This document shows, one piece after another, positions 42,140 through 50,795 of a stretch of 64,000 nucleotides of DNA (position 1 is the stretch's first letter; each line of letters begins with the position of its first letter). Made by a program: the position numbers and the translations under genes. Source of the DNA: Sphingobium sp. (GTDB taxonomy: Bacteria; Pseudomonadota; Alphaproteobacteria; Sphingomonadales; Sphingomonadaceae); NCBI RefSeq assembly GCF_003248505.1, contig NZ_QFOA01000005.1, positions 62,001 to 126,000 on the forward strand, in the 5' to 3' direction. The notes beneath the pieces are model-generated. The model saw nothing but the letters and a program-made list of their open reading frames with translations. It did no database searches and was not told the origin of the DNA.

Positions 42140-43477
42140 ATGGCGAAATCCCCGCACATCAAGCTCGGCTTCATCCTGCACGGCGTCGGCCGTACGTGGA
42201 ACGACTGGCGTCACCCCGACCGCGATGTCGGCGCGAGCACCAGTCTGGCGCATTACCAGCGACAGGCGGCCACGGCGGAGCGCGGCAAGTTCGATTTCCT
42301 GTTCGTCGCCGACAGCCTGTCGATTACCGAAAAATCGAGCCCGCATTACCTCAACCGGTTCGAACCGATCACCATCCTGTCGGCGCTGGCCGCCACCACA
42401 TCTCGCGTCGGATTGGTCGCCACGCTGACCGTCAGCTATTCCGAGCCGTTCAACGTCGCACGCCAGTTCGCCTCGCTCGATCATTTGAGCGGCGGGCGGG
42501 CAGGATGGAACGTCGTTACCTCCTGGCTCGGCGATACTGCCGCCAATTTCAGCAAGGCCGAACATCCCGCCCACGCGACCCGCTATCGCATCGCCGCTGA
42601 ATATCTCGATGTGGTGAAGGGCCTGTGGGACAGCTGGGAAGACGGCGCGCACGTCGGTGACAAGGAGAGCGGGCGTTTCGTCGATTCCGACCGGCTGCAC
42701 CGGCTGGACCATAAGGGCGAATTTTTCCAGGTGCGCGGCCCGCTCAACATCAAGCGCACGCCGCAAGGGCAGCCCGTGATCTTTCAGGCCGGCGCATCGG
42801 AGGATGGGCGCAGCTTCGCCGCGCGACATGCCGAAGTGATCTTCACACATGCGCCGACCCGTGAAGAAGGGCAGGCCTATCTTGCCGACGTGAAAGCGCG
42901 TGCCAAGGGCTTTGGCCGCGACCCCGACCTGCTGTTCGTGCTGCCGGGCATCGCACCGATCGTCGGCGACACGGACGAAGACGCCGAGGCGCGCTATCGC
43001 GAACTGGCGGCGCTCGAATCCATCGAAACCGGCCTCGGTTTCCTGTCGCGCACGTTCAACGATCATGATTTCCGGCAATATGATCTCGACGCACCCTTTC
43101 CCGATGTCGCCCATATCGGGTTCAACAGCCAGCAAAGCGGCGCATTGCGCATCCTGGCAGACGTGCGGGCCGAACAACTGACGCTGCGCCAGGTCGCGGA
43201 ACGGCTCGCCACGCCGCGCGGCGCGTTCGTCGGGTCGCCCCAGACCGTCGCCGACCAATTGCAGACATGGTTCGAGGAGGGAGCCGCGGACGGCTTCGTC
43301 ATCTTCGAGCCGTTGCCGGGCCAGCTAAACCTGTTCGTGGACAAGGTGATCCCGATCCTTCAGGCCCGCGGGCTGTTCCGGCAGGATTATGAGGGCGAAA
43401 CCTTTCGCGCGCATCTGGGGCTGCCGGAACCGGAGAACCGGTATGGCACGCGCCGCTCGACGCTCCACGCCGCTTAG
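42140..43477 (+). CDS. Flavin-dependent monooxygenase, NtaA/SnaA/DszA family (second)
   Basis: A 445-residue LLM-family monooxygenase related to the gene at 24769-26118. Both share the order PHYLNRxEP, SGGRAGWNVVTS, NIKRTPQGQPVIFQAGASED, and VIPILQARGLFRQDYEGETF. AAAGGG precedes the ATG. Relatives cleave C-S, C-N or sulfone bonds with reduced FMN. It follows the FAD protein by about 110 bp. The two NtaA-type enzymes plus SsuD make three predicted flavin monooxygenases in this region, probably with different sulfur substrates. Confidence 0.85.
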   Translation: MAKSPHIKLGFILHGVGRTWNDWRHPDRDVGASTSLAHYQRQAATAERGKFDFLFVADSLSITEKSSPHYLNRFEPITILSALAATTSRVGLVATLTVSYSEPFNVARQFASLDHLSGGRAGWNVVTSWLGDTAANFSKAEHPAHATRYRIAAEYLDVVKGLWDSWEDGAHVGDKESGRFVDSDRLHRLDHKGEFFQVRGPLNIKRTPQGQPVIFQAGASEDGRSFAARHAEVIFTHAPTREEGQAYLADVKARAKGFGRDPDLLFVLPGIAPIVGDTDEDAEARYRELAALESIETGLGFLSRTFNDHDFRQYDLDAPFPDVAHIGFNSQQSGALRILADVRAEQLTLRQVAERLATPRGAFVGSPQTVADQLQTWFEEGAADGFVIFEPLPGQLNLFVDKVIPILQARGLFRQDYEGETFRAHLGLPEPENRYGTRRSTLHAA

Positions 43478-43774
43478 TCCGGTGGGCGGACCGCAACGCG
43501 CAATATCCCACCCGAACGCGCCTTTCATGACGACCATGTCCGTGCCTTAATCGCCAAGCAGCTTGCAAAGGCAGCCCGAGCGAGAGATGCGGCCGACTTG
43601 TCATCCTTCCATGCGTCACCTACCAGATGCCGGGCGCGGACAGGCGCCTGATTGACGAGTGGCACGCAGGGAATAGACAGGGTGAATGGATCGTCACGAG
43701 GTGGGCCGCATCGTTGCAAGATCGCCTCCGGCCCGACGTGTGCCTCTCTGCGGCGCCCCTGAGGAAGTGGAGCG
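43478..43774. other. Intergenic stretch before alr, no gene seen
   Basis: Just under 300 bp between the flavin monooxygenase and alanine racemase. Open frames here lack family signals and good ribosome binding sites. No hairpin or tRNA was recognised. Confidence 0.4.
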
Positions 43775-44896
43775 ATGAACGGCGCGGGAATGGCGACGGG
43801 GTACGCCGGGACGTTGCATATCGACCTGGGCGCGTTGATCGACAATTATCGGGCGCTTGGACGTCGCGTGGGCCATGCCCATGTCGCCGGTGTCGTGAAG
43901 GCCGACGCCTATGGCCTTGGCGCCCATGTCGTCGCGCCGGCGCTCGCGGCGGCGGGGTGTCGCCATTTCTTTGTCGCGATGCTGAGCGAAGCGCTGGCGC
44001 TGCGGCCCTTGCTCGATGCCGATTGCGATCTGTTCGTCCTCAACGGGCTGATGCCGGGGGATGAAGGCGCGTGCGCGGCGCAGGCGATTGTCCCCGTCCT
44101 CAACTCGCTGGATCAGATCGCGGGTTGGGCTGGCGAAGCGCGGCGGCTGGGCCGCCGGCTGCCCGCCGCGCTGCATCTGGACAGCGGCATGTCGCGGCTC
44201 GGCCTGTCGCCCCGCGAACTCGACCGGATTGTTGCCGACGATACGCTCATCGCTGGGATCGATGTCCGTCTGGTTATGAGCCATTTCGCTTGCGCGGATG
44301 AGCCGGACAATCCGATGAATGCGACGCAACTCGCGCGCTTCGCCGATGCAGCCAGGCACTTTCCCGGTGCGCTGCGGTCGATCGACAATTCGGGGGGCGC
44401 ATTCATGGATCGTCCCGACCACGGCGATATCGTGCGTTCCGGCATCGTCCTTTATGGTGCCGCCGCGCAGGCGAGCGGTGTCGGCCTTTCTCGCGTCGTG
44501 ACGCTGGAAAGCCGCGTCGTCCAGTTGCGCGATGTCGAGGCAGGGGACAGCGTGGGATATGGCATGACGCACCGCTTCGCCGCACCGGCGCGGCTGGCGA
44601 CGATCGGCGTCGGCTACGCGGACGGGTGGCCACGCAGCCTGAGCGGGCGAGGACGTGTCTTCATCGGGGGACATGCAGCGCCCATCGTGGGCCGGATTTC
44701 GATGGACAGCATGACCGTCGATGTGACCGGAGTGCCAGAAGCTCTTTTAAAGCCCGGCGCCGCGGTCGAACTGATCGGCCCCCACCAGTCGGTCGATGCC
44801 GTTGCAGCGCAAGCGGGCACGATATCCTATGAAATCCTGACGCGGTTGGGGGCACGGTATGAGCGGCGATACACACCCGCCGCTCTTGTCCCCTGA
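43775..44896 (+). CDS. alr: Alanine racemase
   Basis: A 373-residue PLP enzyme that interconverts L- and D-alanine for peptidoglycan or D-amino-acid use. The PLP lysine is Lys42 in AGVVKADAYGLGAH. The catalytic Tyr region is GDSVGYGMTHRF. IGVGYADGWPRSL and GRISMDSMTVDVT are strong family motifs. Its position after the sulfur genes and before an unrelated LysR unit gives no functional link. No tyrosine, phenylalanine or alanine catabolic partner (such as dadA) is adjacent. Confidence 0.94.
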   Translation: MNGAGMATGYAGTLHIDLGALIDNYRALGRRVGHAHVAGVVKADAYGLGAHVVAPALAAAGCRHFFVAMLSEALALRPLLDADCDLFVLNGLMPGDEGACAAQAIVPVLNSLDQIAGWAGEARRLGRRLPAALHLDSGMSRLGLSPRELDRIVADDTLIAGIDVRLVMSHFACADEPDNPMNATQLARFADAARHFPGALRSIDNSGGAFMDRPDHGDIVRSGIVLYGAAAQASGVGLSRVVTLESRVVQLRDVEAGDSVGYGMTHRFAAPARLATIGVGYADGWPRSLSGRGRVFIGGHAAPIVGRISMDSMTVDVTGVPEALLKPGAAVELIGPHQSVDAVAAQAGTISYEILTRLGARYERRYTPAALVP

Positions 44897-44990
44897 TCTT
44901 TGGCCACAGGCGGCGGAATAAGCGGGGCTTTATCGGCCATCCGATTGATATAGACTTCCCCCCTCCCCATGCGGGCGGAAGGACGAGTGC

Positions 44991-45887
44991 GTGATCAATT
45001 GCGAATTGCTGGATTTGAGGGCGCTGGTGGCCGTGGCCGAAGGTCGCAGTTTTCAGCGGGCCGCGCAGCAACTGAACCTGTCCCAGCCCGCGCTCAGTCG
45101 GCGGATCCAGAAGCTGGAAAATTCCGTGGGAGCGATTTTGTTAGATCGCACCACACGCCATGTGCGCGTCACCCCTGCGGGCCGGGAAGTGCTGCCGTTG
45201 GTCCGCCGTATGCTCGACGAATTCGACGGGTCGCTGGTCGGACTCATGGCCGATGGAGAGCGACAGGCGGGGCGGATCACGCTTGCCAGCGTGCCGAGCG
45301 CGACGGTTCGCTTTCTCCCTGACGTACTGCAACGGTTTGGCGAGGATTATCGCAATACCCGCGTTCGCATCCTCGACCTGTCGGCAACCGAATGTGCGGA
45401 GGCAGTGCGAACGGGCGAAGCGGAATTCGGCCTGTCACTGCCGGTATCGAGCGATTCCGATCTGGCCTACGAACCGCTTCACGACGATCCCTACGGATTG
45501 ATCTGCCGAAAGGACGATCCGCTCGCCGCGATGCCCGATATCGCCTGGAGCGACCTGTCAGACCGGCGCCTGATCACCGTGCACCGGGCGAGCGGCAACC
45601 GCACCACGCTGGAGGCGGGACTGGCGGCGCATGGCATCGACCTGACCTGGTTCTATGAAGTGACGCGCCTCACCTCCGCGCTTGCGCTGGTGGATGCGGG
45701 GCTGGGACCCTCGATCCTGCCGCGGCTGGCCTGCGCAGGGCCGGATGCGCGCGATCTTGTCTGGCGACCGCTGGGCGAGCCCGTCATCGTGCGGACCATC
45801 GGACTTCTGAAAAGGCCTTCCGCGCCGATTTCGCCCGCTGCGGCGCGGTTCGTCAGCCTGCTGAAGGATGCCTGGGCGAAGGTTTGA
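44991..45887 (+). CDS. LysR family regulator of carrier unit
   Basis: A 298-residue regulator with the HTH LDLRALVAVAEGRSFQRAAQ and LSQPALSRRIQKLENSVGAI, and a full co-inducer domain. It precedes, on the same strand, a periplasmic binding protein and an MFS carrier, with a palindrome in the 245 bp between (46027-46043). This suggests it controls those genes. Effector unknown; a tri- or dicarboxylate is possible from the carrier family. Confidence 0.9.
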   Translation: MINCELLDLRALVAVAEGRSFQRAAQQLNLSQPALSRRIQKLENSVGAILLDRTTRHVRVTPAGREVLPLVRRMLDEFDGSLVGLMADGERQAGRITLASVPSATVRFLPDVLQRFGEDYRNTRVRILDLSATECAEAVRTGEAEFGLSLPVSSDSDLAYEPLHDDPYGLICRKDDPLAAMPDIAWSDLSDRRLITVHRASGNRTTLEAGLAAHGIDLTWFYEVTRLTSALALVDAGLGPSILPRLACAGPDARDLVWRPLGEPVIVRTIGLLKRPSAPISPAAARFVSLLKDAWAKV

Positions 45888-46026
45888 AGGGCACGATGAA
45901 AGCATAGGGGGGAGCCGCGTGGACGGGGCGGCGCATATCCCGATGGGCATGATCGGCCAGACAACTCTGGGTGTAGCGGCTTCGTTCTTCATTCAATGCG
46001 CCTTGCACATAAGCTGCCCCATTTAT

Positions 46027-46043
46027 TGCATTTGATAAATGCA
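46027..46043. promoter_or_regulatory. Palindromic operator candidate before carrier unit
   Basis: TGCATTT-gat-AAATGCA, an exact 7-bp inverted repeat with 3-bp centre, about 90 bp before the binding-protein start. It is the right size for the central recognition site of a LysR-type activator. Confidence 0.5.
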
Positions 46044-46132
46044 TCAACCGGCGCTTCTATCGTTGCCTAGGGACGGTGCCGACGGCGGCGATGCCCGGTA
46101 TCGAAAAATGCAAGGAGAGCGAGGGTGCAGAC

Positions 46133-46987
46133 ATGTGGAACAGGCCGCGCATGAGGAGGCCCCACAGGCTTTCAAGCGGCAACCGGCCGAAAGCCACATT
46201 GTCCGCCGTCGCGGCGCTGCTGGTGTCGGCATGTCACACGGTTCCGGCCACCTCCCCCGCCGCGACCGCCAACGAAGTGCATGTCCTGAGCTCCGGCGGC
46301 TTCAGCGCCGCCTTCGACGCGCTGTCGCGACAATATAGCGCCGAGACGGGGACGAAGATCGTGACCGGACATGGGCCGTCCATGGGCGATACCGCCAACG
46401 CCATCCCCGCGCGCCTCGCCCGGCGCGAGGCAGTCGACGTGGTTATCCTGGCGCGGCCCTCGCTCGACAAGCTGGCCGACGCCGGACAAATCGTGCGCGA
46501 TACGGAAGTCGATCTCGGCCTGTCCAAGATCGCCGTCGCCGTGAAGGAAGGTGCGCCTGTCCCCGACATATCGAGCGAAGCGGCGGTTCGATCGGCGCTG
46601 CTCAAGGCGAAATCGGTCGCTTGGTCGGACAGTGCCAGCGGCGTCTATATCCAGACGACGATGCTCGACAAGCTGGGCATCGCAGACCAGGTGCGCCCCA
46701 AGGGGCGTATGATCCCCGCGACGCCTGTCGGCAGGATCGTCGCCCGGGGCGAGGCGGAAATCGGATTTCAGCAACTGTCCGAGCTCAAGCCCGTCAAGGG
46801 CATCCGCATCGTCGGCTTGCTGCCCGAATCGCTCCAGAAGGTAACGCCTTTTTCCGGCGGCATCGTGTCCTATTCGACCAGGCAGAAACCGGCCCGCGCG
46901 CTGCTCGACTATCTCTCGTCTCCCAAGGCGCATGCCGCGATCCGGCAGACCGGCCTCGAACCTGCTTCGCAAAAGAGGAATCCATGA
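46133..46987 (+). CDS. Periplasmic substrate-binding lipoprotein, ModA-like fold
   Basis: About 284 residues from the ATG at 46133, which has GAGGG seven bases upstream; a longer start at 46076 is less likely. A signal peptide and lipobox (SAVAALLVSAC) precede a type-2 periplasmic-binding domain of the ModA/SBP_bac_11 sort (HVLSSGGFSAAFDALSRQYS, ARLARREAVDVVILARPSL, GIVSYSTRQKPARALLDYL). It is not linked to ABC genes but overlaps an MFS carrier gene by four bases. That pairing suggests a binding-protein-assisted secondary uptake system, possibly for a carboxylate rather than molybdate. Confidence 0.8.
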   Translation: MWNRPRMRRPHRLSSGNRPKATLSAVAALLVSACHTVPATSPAATANEVHVLSSGGFSAAFDALSRQYSAETGTKIVTGHGPSMGDTANAIPARLARREAVDVVILARPSLDKLADAGQIVRDTEVDLGLSKIAVAVKEGAPVPDISSEAAVRSALLKAKSVAWSDSASGVYIQTTMLDKLGIADQVRPKGRMIPATPVGRIVARGEAEIGFQQLSELKPVKGIRIVGLLPESLQKVTPFSGGIVSYSTRQKPARALLDYLSSPKAHAAIRQTGLEPASQKRNP

Positions 46988-48306
46988 CCGTCCCACCCAT
47001 GCCTGCTGCGGGACAGCTGTCCCAGGCCACGGATGCCCGCAAGAAATCGGCTTTCAAATCCATCTTCATCGTTGCCAGCGGCAATTTCCTGGAGATGTTC
47101 GATTTCATGGTGTTCGGTTATTACGCCACCTATATTTCGAAGGCGTTTTTTCCGACCGGCAGCGAGTTCGCTTCGCTTCTCCTCACGCTGATGACCTTTG
47201 GCGCCGGGTTCCTGATGCGACCGGTGGGCGCGCTGGTCCTCGGCGCATATGTCGATCGTCATGGCCGCCGCAAAGGGCTGCTGCTGGTGCTGGGCCTGAT
47301 GGCGCTGGGCACGCTCGCAATCGCGGTGACGCCGACGTACGAGCAGATCGGGCTTGCCGCGCCGCTCATCATTCTGGTCGGGCGACTGGTGCAGGGCCTG
47401 TCGGCAGGGGTCGAGGTGGGCGGCGTGTCGGTCTATCTGAACGAGATCGCGCCCCCCGGCCGCAAGGGCTTCTTCACGTCGTGGCAGTCCGCCAGCCAGC
47501 AGGCGGCGGTTGTCTTCGCCGCGCTCATCGGCCTGGCCGTGTCGACCAGCCTGCCGCCCGAAACCATGCAGGCCTGGGGCTGGCGCGTGCCGTTCATTAT
47601 CGGCTGCATCATGATCCCGTTCCTCTTCGTCATTCGAAGTCATGTCGAGGAAACCGATGCTTTCCTTCAGCGCAAGGAGCATCCCAGGGTCGCGGAGATC
47701 ATGCGGATCATCGGTGCCAACTGGGGCATCGTGCTTCAAGGCGCGTTGATGGCAGTCATGACCACCGTCTTCTTCTACATGATCACCGCCTATACGCCGA
47801 CCTTCGGCAGCAAGGTGCTGAACCTTGGCGCGGGAGAGGGATTGTTCGTCACGGCATGCGTGGGCATCGCCAACTTCGTCCTGCTGCCGGCGATGGGGGC
47901 GCTGTCGGACCGCATCGGTCGTCGCCCGCTGCTGATTGCCGCGACGCTGCTGGGCGCGGTGCTCGCCTATCCGCTGATGAGCTGGCTGGTGTCGGCGCCG
48001 ACTTTCGGCAAGCTGCTGACGGTCGAATTGTCGCTCGCGGCGATCTACGCCACCTATAACGGCGCGTTCATCGTCTATCTGACGGAAATCATTCCGGGCC
48101 ATGTCCGCACCGTGGGCTTCAGCCTCGCCTACAGCATGGCGACCGCGATCTTCGGTGGGTTCACCCCCGCGATCAGCACCGCGCTGATCGGGGCGACGGG
48201 CGACAAGGCGATCCCCGGCGCCTGGTGCGCAGCCGCCGCGCTGCTGTCCCTTCTCGCGCTGCTGATCGGCAGCCGTGTCAACCGGCGGGTGATCGACCGT
48301 GCCTGA
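46984..48306 (+). CDS. MFS carrier, citrate/tricarballylate-type (MHS family)
   Basis: A 440-residue, 12-segment major-facilitator protein of the metabolite:H+ symporter family. The start overlaps the binding-protein stop (ATGA); open frame upstream is a shadow. Motifs: NFLEMFDFMVFGYYATYIS, the loop-2-3 signature GAYVDRHGRRKGLLLVLGL, and the second-half DRIGRRPLLIAATL. GRLVQGLSAGVEVGGVSVYL and the later EIIPGHVRTVGFSLAYSMAT are typical of citrate and tricarballylate (TcuC/CitA) carriers. It probably imports a tri- or dicarboxylate with protons. Confidence 0.9.
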   Translation: MTVPPMPAAGQLSQATDARKKSAFKSIFIVASGNFLEMFDFMVFGYYATYISKAFFPTGSEFASLLLTLMTFGAGFLMRPVGALVLGAYVDRHGRRKGLLLVLGLMALGTLAIAVTPTYEQIGLAAPLIILVGRLVQGLSAGVEVGGVSVYLNEIAPPGRKGFFTSWQSASQQAAVVFAALIGLAVSTSLPPETMQAWGWRVPFIIGCIMIPFLFVIRSHVEETDAFLQRKEHPRVAEIMRIIGANWGIVLQGALMAVMTTVFFYMITAYTPTFGSKVLNLGAGEGLFVTACVGIANFVLLPAMGALSDRIGRRPLLIAATLLGAVLAYPLMSWLVSAPTFGKLLTVELSLAAIYATYNGAFIVYLTEIIPGHVRTVGFSLAYSMATAIFGGFTPAISTALIGATGDKAIPGAWCAAAALLSLLALLIGSRVNRRVIDRA

Positions 48307-48482
48307 TGCTCTATCCTCGTCGAACGTGACGAGAGTGGCATTGAGAGCTAAGGTCCGGGCGGGCGATCCCGTCCGGAGTGCGTCGGTCGAACGATGGGAG
48401 AAACGGGTTCCGGTGAGGTTGGACAGCAACGTACCGAAAAGGTTCGGCACCGTCGGCGATAAGCAGCGTTGTGTCGCACAAT

Positions 48483-49883
48483 ATGTCGTCAAAGTCCGGA
48501 CAGCCTTTGCCTGAACCCCGCCGCCCTTATCGTGTAATCGCGCTCGTCGTCGCGTTCGCCCTGTTCATGCAGCAGCTGGATGCGACGATCCTGTCCATCG
48601 CCCTTCCGGCGATGTCGCGCGATTTCGGCATTCCTGCCTCGGGCCTTAGCCTGGCTCTTACGTCATATCTCGTCGCGCTGGCCGTCTTCATCCCGGCGAG
48701 CGGCGGTCTGGCGGACCGTTTCGGCTCGCGGACCATATTCTGCGCCGCGATTGCAATCTTCATGGCAGGGTCCATCGCCTGTGCGCAATCGTCCACTCTC
48801 GCAGAGCTGGTCGCCGCGCGTTTGTTTCAGGGCATCGGCGGCGCCATGATGGTGCCTGTCGGTCGCCTCGTTCTGTTGCGGAGCGTCGAAAAAGAGGATT
48901 TGGTGGCCGCCTTGTCCTGGCTGGTGATGCCCGCGCTCGTCGGCCCCATCGTCGGACCGCCGATCGGCGGCCTGATCGTGACCTATCTCGACTGGCGCTG
49001 GATTTTTTATCTCAACATCCCGATCGGCGTCGTCGGTCTTGGCCTTGCGGTCTGGCTGATGCCGCAGATCAAGTCCGCTGCCGTAGCGCGATTCGACATG
49101 GCGGGCTTTCTGCTGTCCGGAATAGCGCTCGGATCCCTGGTGTTCGGCCTGGAACTGGTCACCCATCCCATGTCTGTCGCGGTAATCGCCGCGCTTCTGG
49201 GATGCGGTTGTCTTTTTGCTGCGATCTATTTTCGTCATGCGCAGCGCGTCACCGATCCGATTCTCGACCTTTCCCTTTTCAGGACACCGACCTTCGGGCT
49301 TTCCGTTGCAGGCGGAACGCTCATCCGCATCGCGCAGGGCGCGCAACCTTTTCTGCTGCCCCTGCTCTTCCAACTCGGCTTTGGCCTGTCCGCCGCCACG
49401 GCCGGCGCCATCATGATGGCCAATGCGCTGGGCGCTCTTGCCATGAAGCCATTGGCGCCGCTCATCATCCGCCGCTTCGGTTACCGCGCCAGCCTTGCCG
49501 GTGCGAGCGTAGGGGCTTCGATCGCCATCGCCAGTTGCGCCCTGTTCAGCCCGGGGTGGCCCCATATCGCCTTGGCCACGATCCTGTTCGTATCGGGATT
49601 CTTCACGTCGCTGCTCTTCACCGGATACAACGCCATGGCGTTCGTCGATCTGGACGAAAGAACAATGAGCGCGGCTACGAGCCTTTACGCTACCTTCCAA
49701 CAGCTCAGCCTGTCGCTGGGCATCTGCTTTGCGGCCAGCTTGCTTGAGCTTGGCGGGCCGACTTCCGTCGACACGATTGCCCCTGTCTTCGTGATCATCG
49801 GCATGACCGCCTTCGGCGCAACATTCATCAACCGAAAGATACCCACGGTCGCACCGGGCGCTTCGAAGGTGGGCGAACCCTGA
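48483..49883 (+). CDS. MFS exporter, DHA2 (EmrB/QacA) type
   Basis: A 466-residue drug:H+ antiporter-2-type transporter with about 14 hydrophobic segments. Motifs: FMQQLDATILSIALPAMSRD at helix 1, LADRFGSRTIFCAAIAIFMA (loop 2-3), and ARLFQGIGGAMMVPVGRLVL, all standard for DHA2 proteins. The ATG at 48483 was chosen, and a GTG four codons earlier is possible. It lies upstream of the polyketide genes; export of a small metabolite or drug is inferred from family. Confidence 0.9.
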   Translation: MSSKSGQPLPEPRRPYRVIALVVAFALFMQQLDATILSIALPAMSRDFGIPASGLSLALTSYLVALAVFIPASGGLADRFGSRTIFCAAIAIFMAGSIACAQSSTLAELVAARLFQGIGGAMMVPVGRLVLLRSVEKEDLVAALSWLVMPALVGPIVGPPIGGLIVTYLDWRWIFYLNIPIGVVGLGLAVWLMPQIKSAAVARFDMAGFLLSGIALGSLVFGLELVTHPMSVAVIAALLGCGCLFAAIYFRHAQRVTDPILDLSLFRTPTFGLSVAGGTLIRIAQGAQPFLLPLLFQLGFGLSAATAGAIMMANALGALAMKPLAPLIIRRFGYRASLAGASVGASIAIASCALFSPGWPHIALATILFVSGFFTSLLFTGYNAMAFVDLDERTMSAATSLYATFQQLSLSLGICFAASLLELGGPTSVDTIAPVFVIIGMTAFGATFINRKIPTVAPGASKVGEP

Positions 49884-49892
49884 ATGCGCTTA

Positions 49893-49906
49893 CAGGATCG
49901 ATCCTG
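49893..49906. other. Perfect 14-bp palindrome after MFS gene
   Basis: CAGGATCGATCCTG follows the exporter stop by about 10 bp. It lacks a clear T-run, so its role (weak terminator or protein site) is unclear. Confidence 0.3.
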
Positions 49907-50022
49907 ATGCAGCACAGGCCGCCTGCGGTCCCGCGTTTCCCTTTTGCCTCTTCATCGAAGGTTCACTCTGCCGCTGCAAAATCCTGCAGTATATTCTTGG
50001 CCCCATAGGGAGACGGCACGGC

Positions 50023-50310
50023 ATGAAGATGCGCGATCTTGGTGAATTGGCGGGCGTAGGCACCCTGCTACTATGGGCCGTAGCCGCACCAGCCGTGCAG
50101 GCGCAATCCGATCCGGGCAAGAAAGCCTGTGTGAAGGAAGCGCGGCTACTGTGCCCGGCGGAAATGAAGAGCATGAGCCGGAAGAAGGTCGAAGCTTGCA
50201 TGATCGCAAATATCGAGCGGACATCGCCTGCATGTCATGCGGCGATGTTGCGCATCAAGGCGGAGCGCGAGGCGAACGCCAAGCGTTCGGGTCATGACGA
50301 AGGACGATAG
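50023..50310 (+). CDS. Small secreted cysteine-repeat protein
   Basis: A 95-residue protein with a Sec signal peptide (cleavage near AVQA, residue 27) and four cysteines (36, 44, 59, 71). The pattern CVKEARLLCPAEMKSMSRKK then CMIANIERTSPACHAAML resembles the cysteine-rich repeat found in many alphaproteobacterial periplasmic proteins of unknown role. Its end overlaps the convergent methyltransferase gene by 19 bp. Function unknown; disulfide formation in the periplasm is expected. Confidence 0.75.
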   Translation: MKMRDLGELAGVGTLLLWAVAAPAVQAQSDPGKKACVKEARLLCPAEMKSMSRKKVEACMIANIERTSPACHAAMLRIKAEREANAKRSGHDEGR

Positions 50311-50795
50311 AGCGCGCGATTTTCCGCGCCGATCCTGACGTAAAGCATGGCCGCGTTGAGCAGCGTGAACAGCGCCGCGATCCATAACAGGCCGAACACG
50401 AGCGGAAGCACCGCGATTTCGGCGGTCACGACGGCATAATTTGGGTGGCGGAGAAACCGGAAAGGTCCCTTGCGGACCAGCGTCGCCGCAGGGGTCACGA
50501 TGATACGGGTCGTCCAGCGCGACCCGAGCGTCACGAGCACCCAGACCCGCATAAGTTGCAGCACGGCGAAAACGAGCAGCAGCGGCAGGTTGACATCCCG
50601 CCCTCCGACGGTCAGCCACAGAGCCGCGAGCCAGGCGGTGTGCATCGTGACCATGACCGGATAATGGCTTGCACCCACTTCATACGCGCCGCCTGCGAGC
50701 AGCCGGGCGGTGTTGCGGCGGGCGATCGCCAGTTCGCTCAGCCTTTGCAGCGTGACGAAAGCCATGATGGCATAAGGCAGCGTCATGCCGGACAC
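50292..50795 (-). CDS. ICMT-like membrane methyltransferase, partner of polyketide synthase
   Basis: A 167-residue membrane protein with four to five hydrophobic segments and the ICMT/PEMT-like motif PFRFLRHPNYAVVTAEI, which binds S-adenosylmethionine. It overlaps the end of the type III polyketide synthase gene by 13 bp. In Bacillus the equivalent pair BpsA/BpsB makes alkylpyrones and O-methylates them, so O-methylation of a membrane-bound polyketide is the best guess. True isoprenylcysteine methylation is not expected in bacteria. Confidence 0.83.
   Translation of the reverse strand: MSGMTLPYAIMAFVTLQRLSELAIARRNTARLLAGGAYEVGASHYPVMVTMHTAWLAALWLTVGGRDVNLPLLLVFAVLQLMRVWVLVTLGSRWTTRIIVTPAATLVRKGPFRFLRHPNYAVVTAEIAVLPLVFGLLWIAALFTLLNAAMLYVRIGAENRALYRPSS

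Noticed and set aside
40619..43258. 879-codon minus-strand frame
   Set aside because: Antisense to the FAD protein and a flavin monooxygenase, both well supported; no recognisable domain.
45853..46047. 64-codon minus-strand frame in the gap before the binding lipoprotein
   Set aside because: It overlaps the LysR gene end and has no clear ribosome binding site or family match; the palindrome in this gap looks regulatory instead.
46133..46987. Assignment of the ModA-like protein as a molybdate importer linked to the ModE-like regulator
   Set aside because: It is coupled to an organic-acid-type MFS carrier, there are no modB/modC genes, and the ModE-like gene is 7 kb away next to a TonB receptor.
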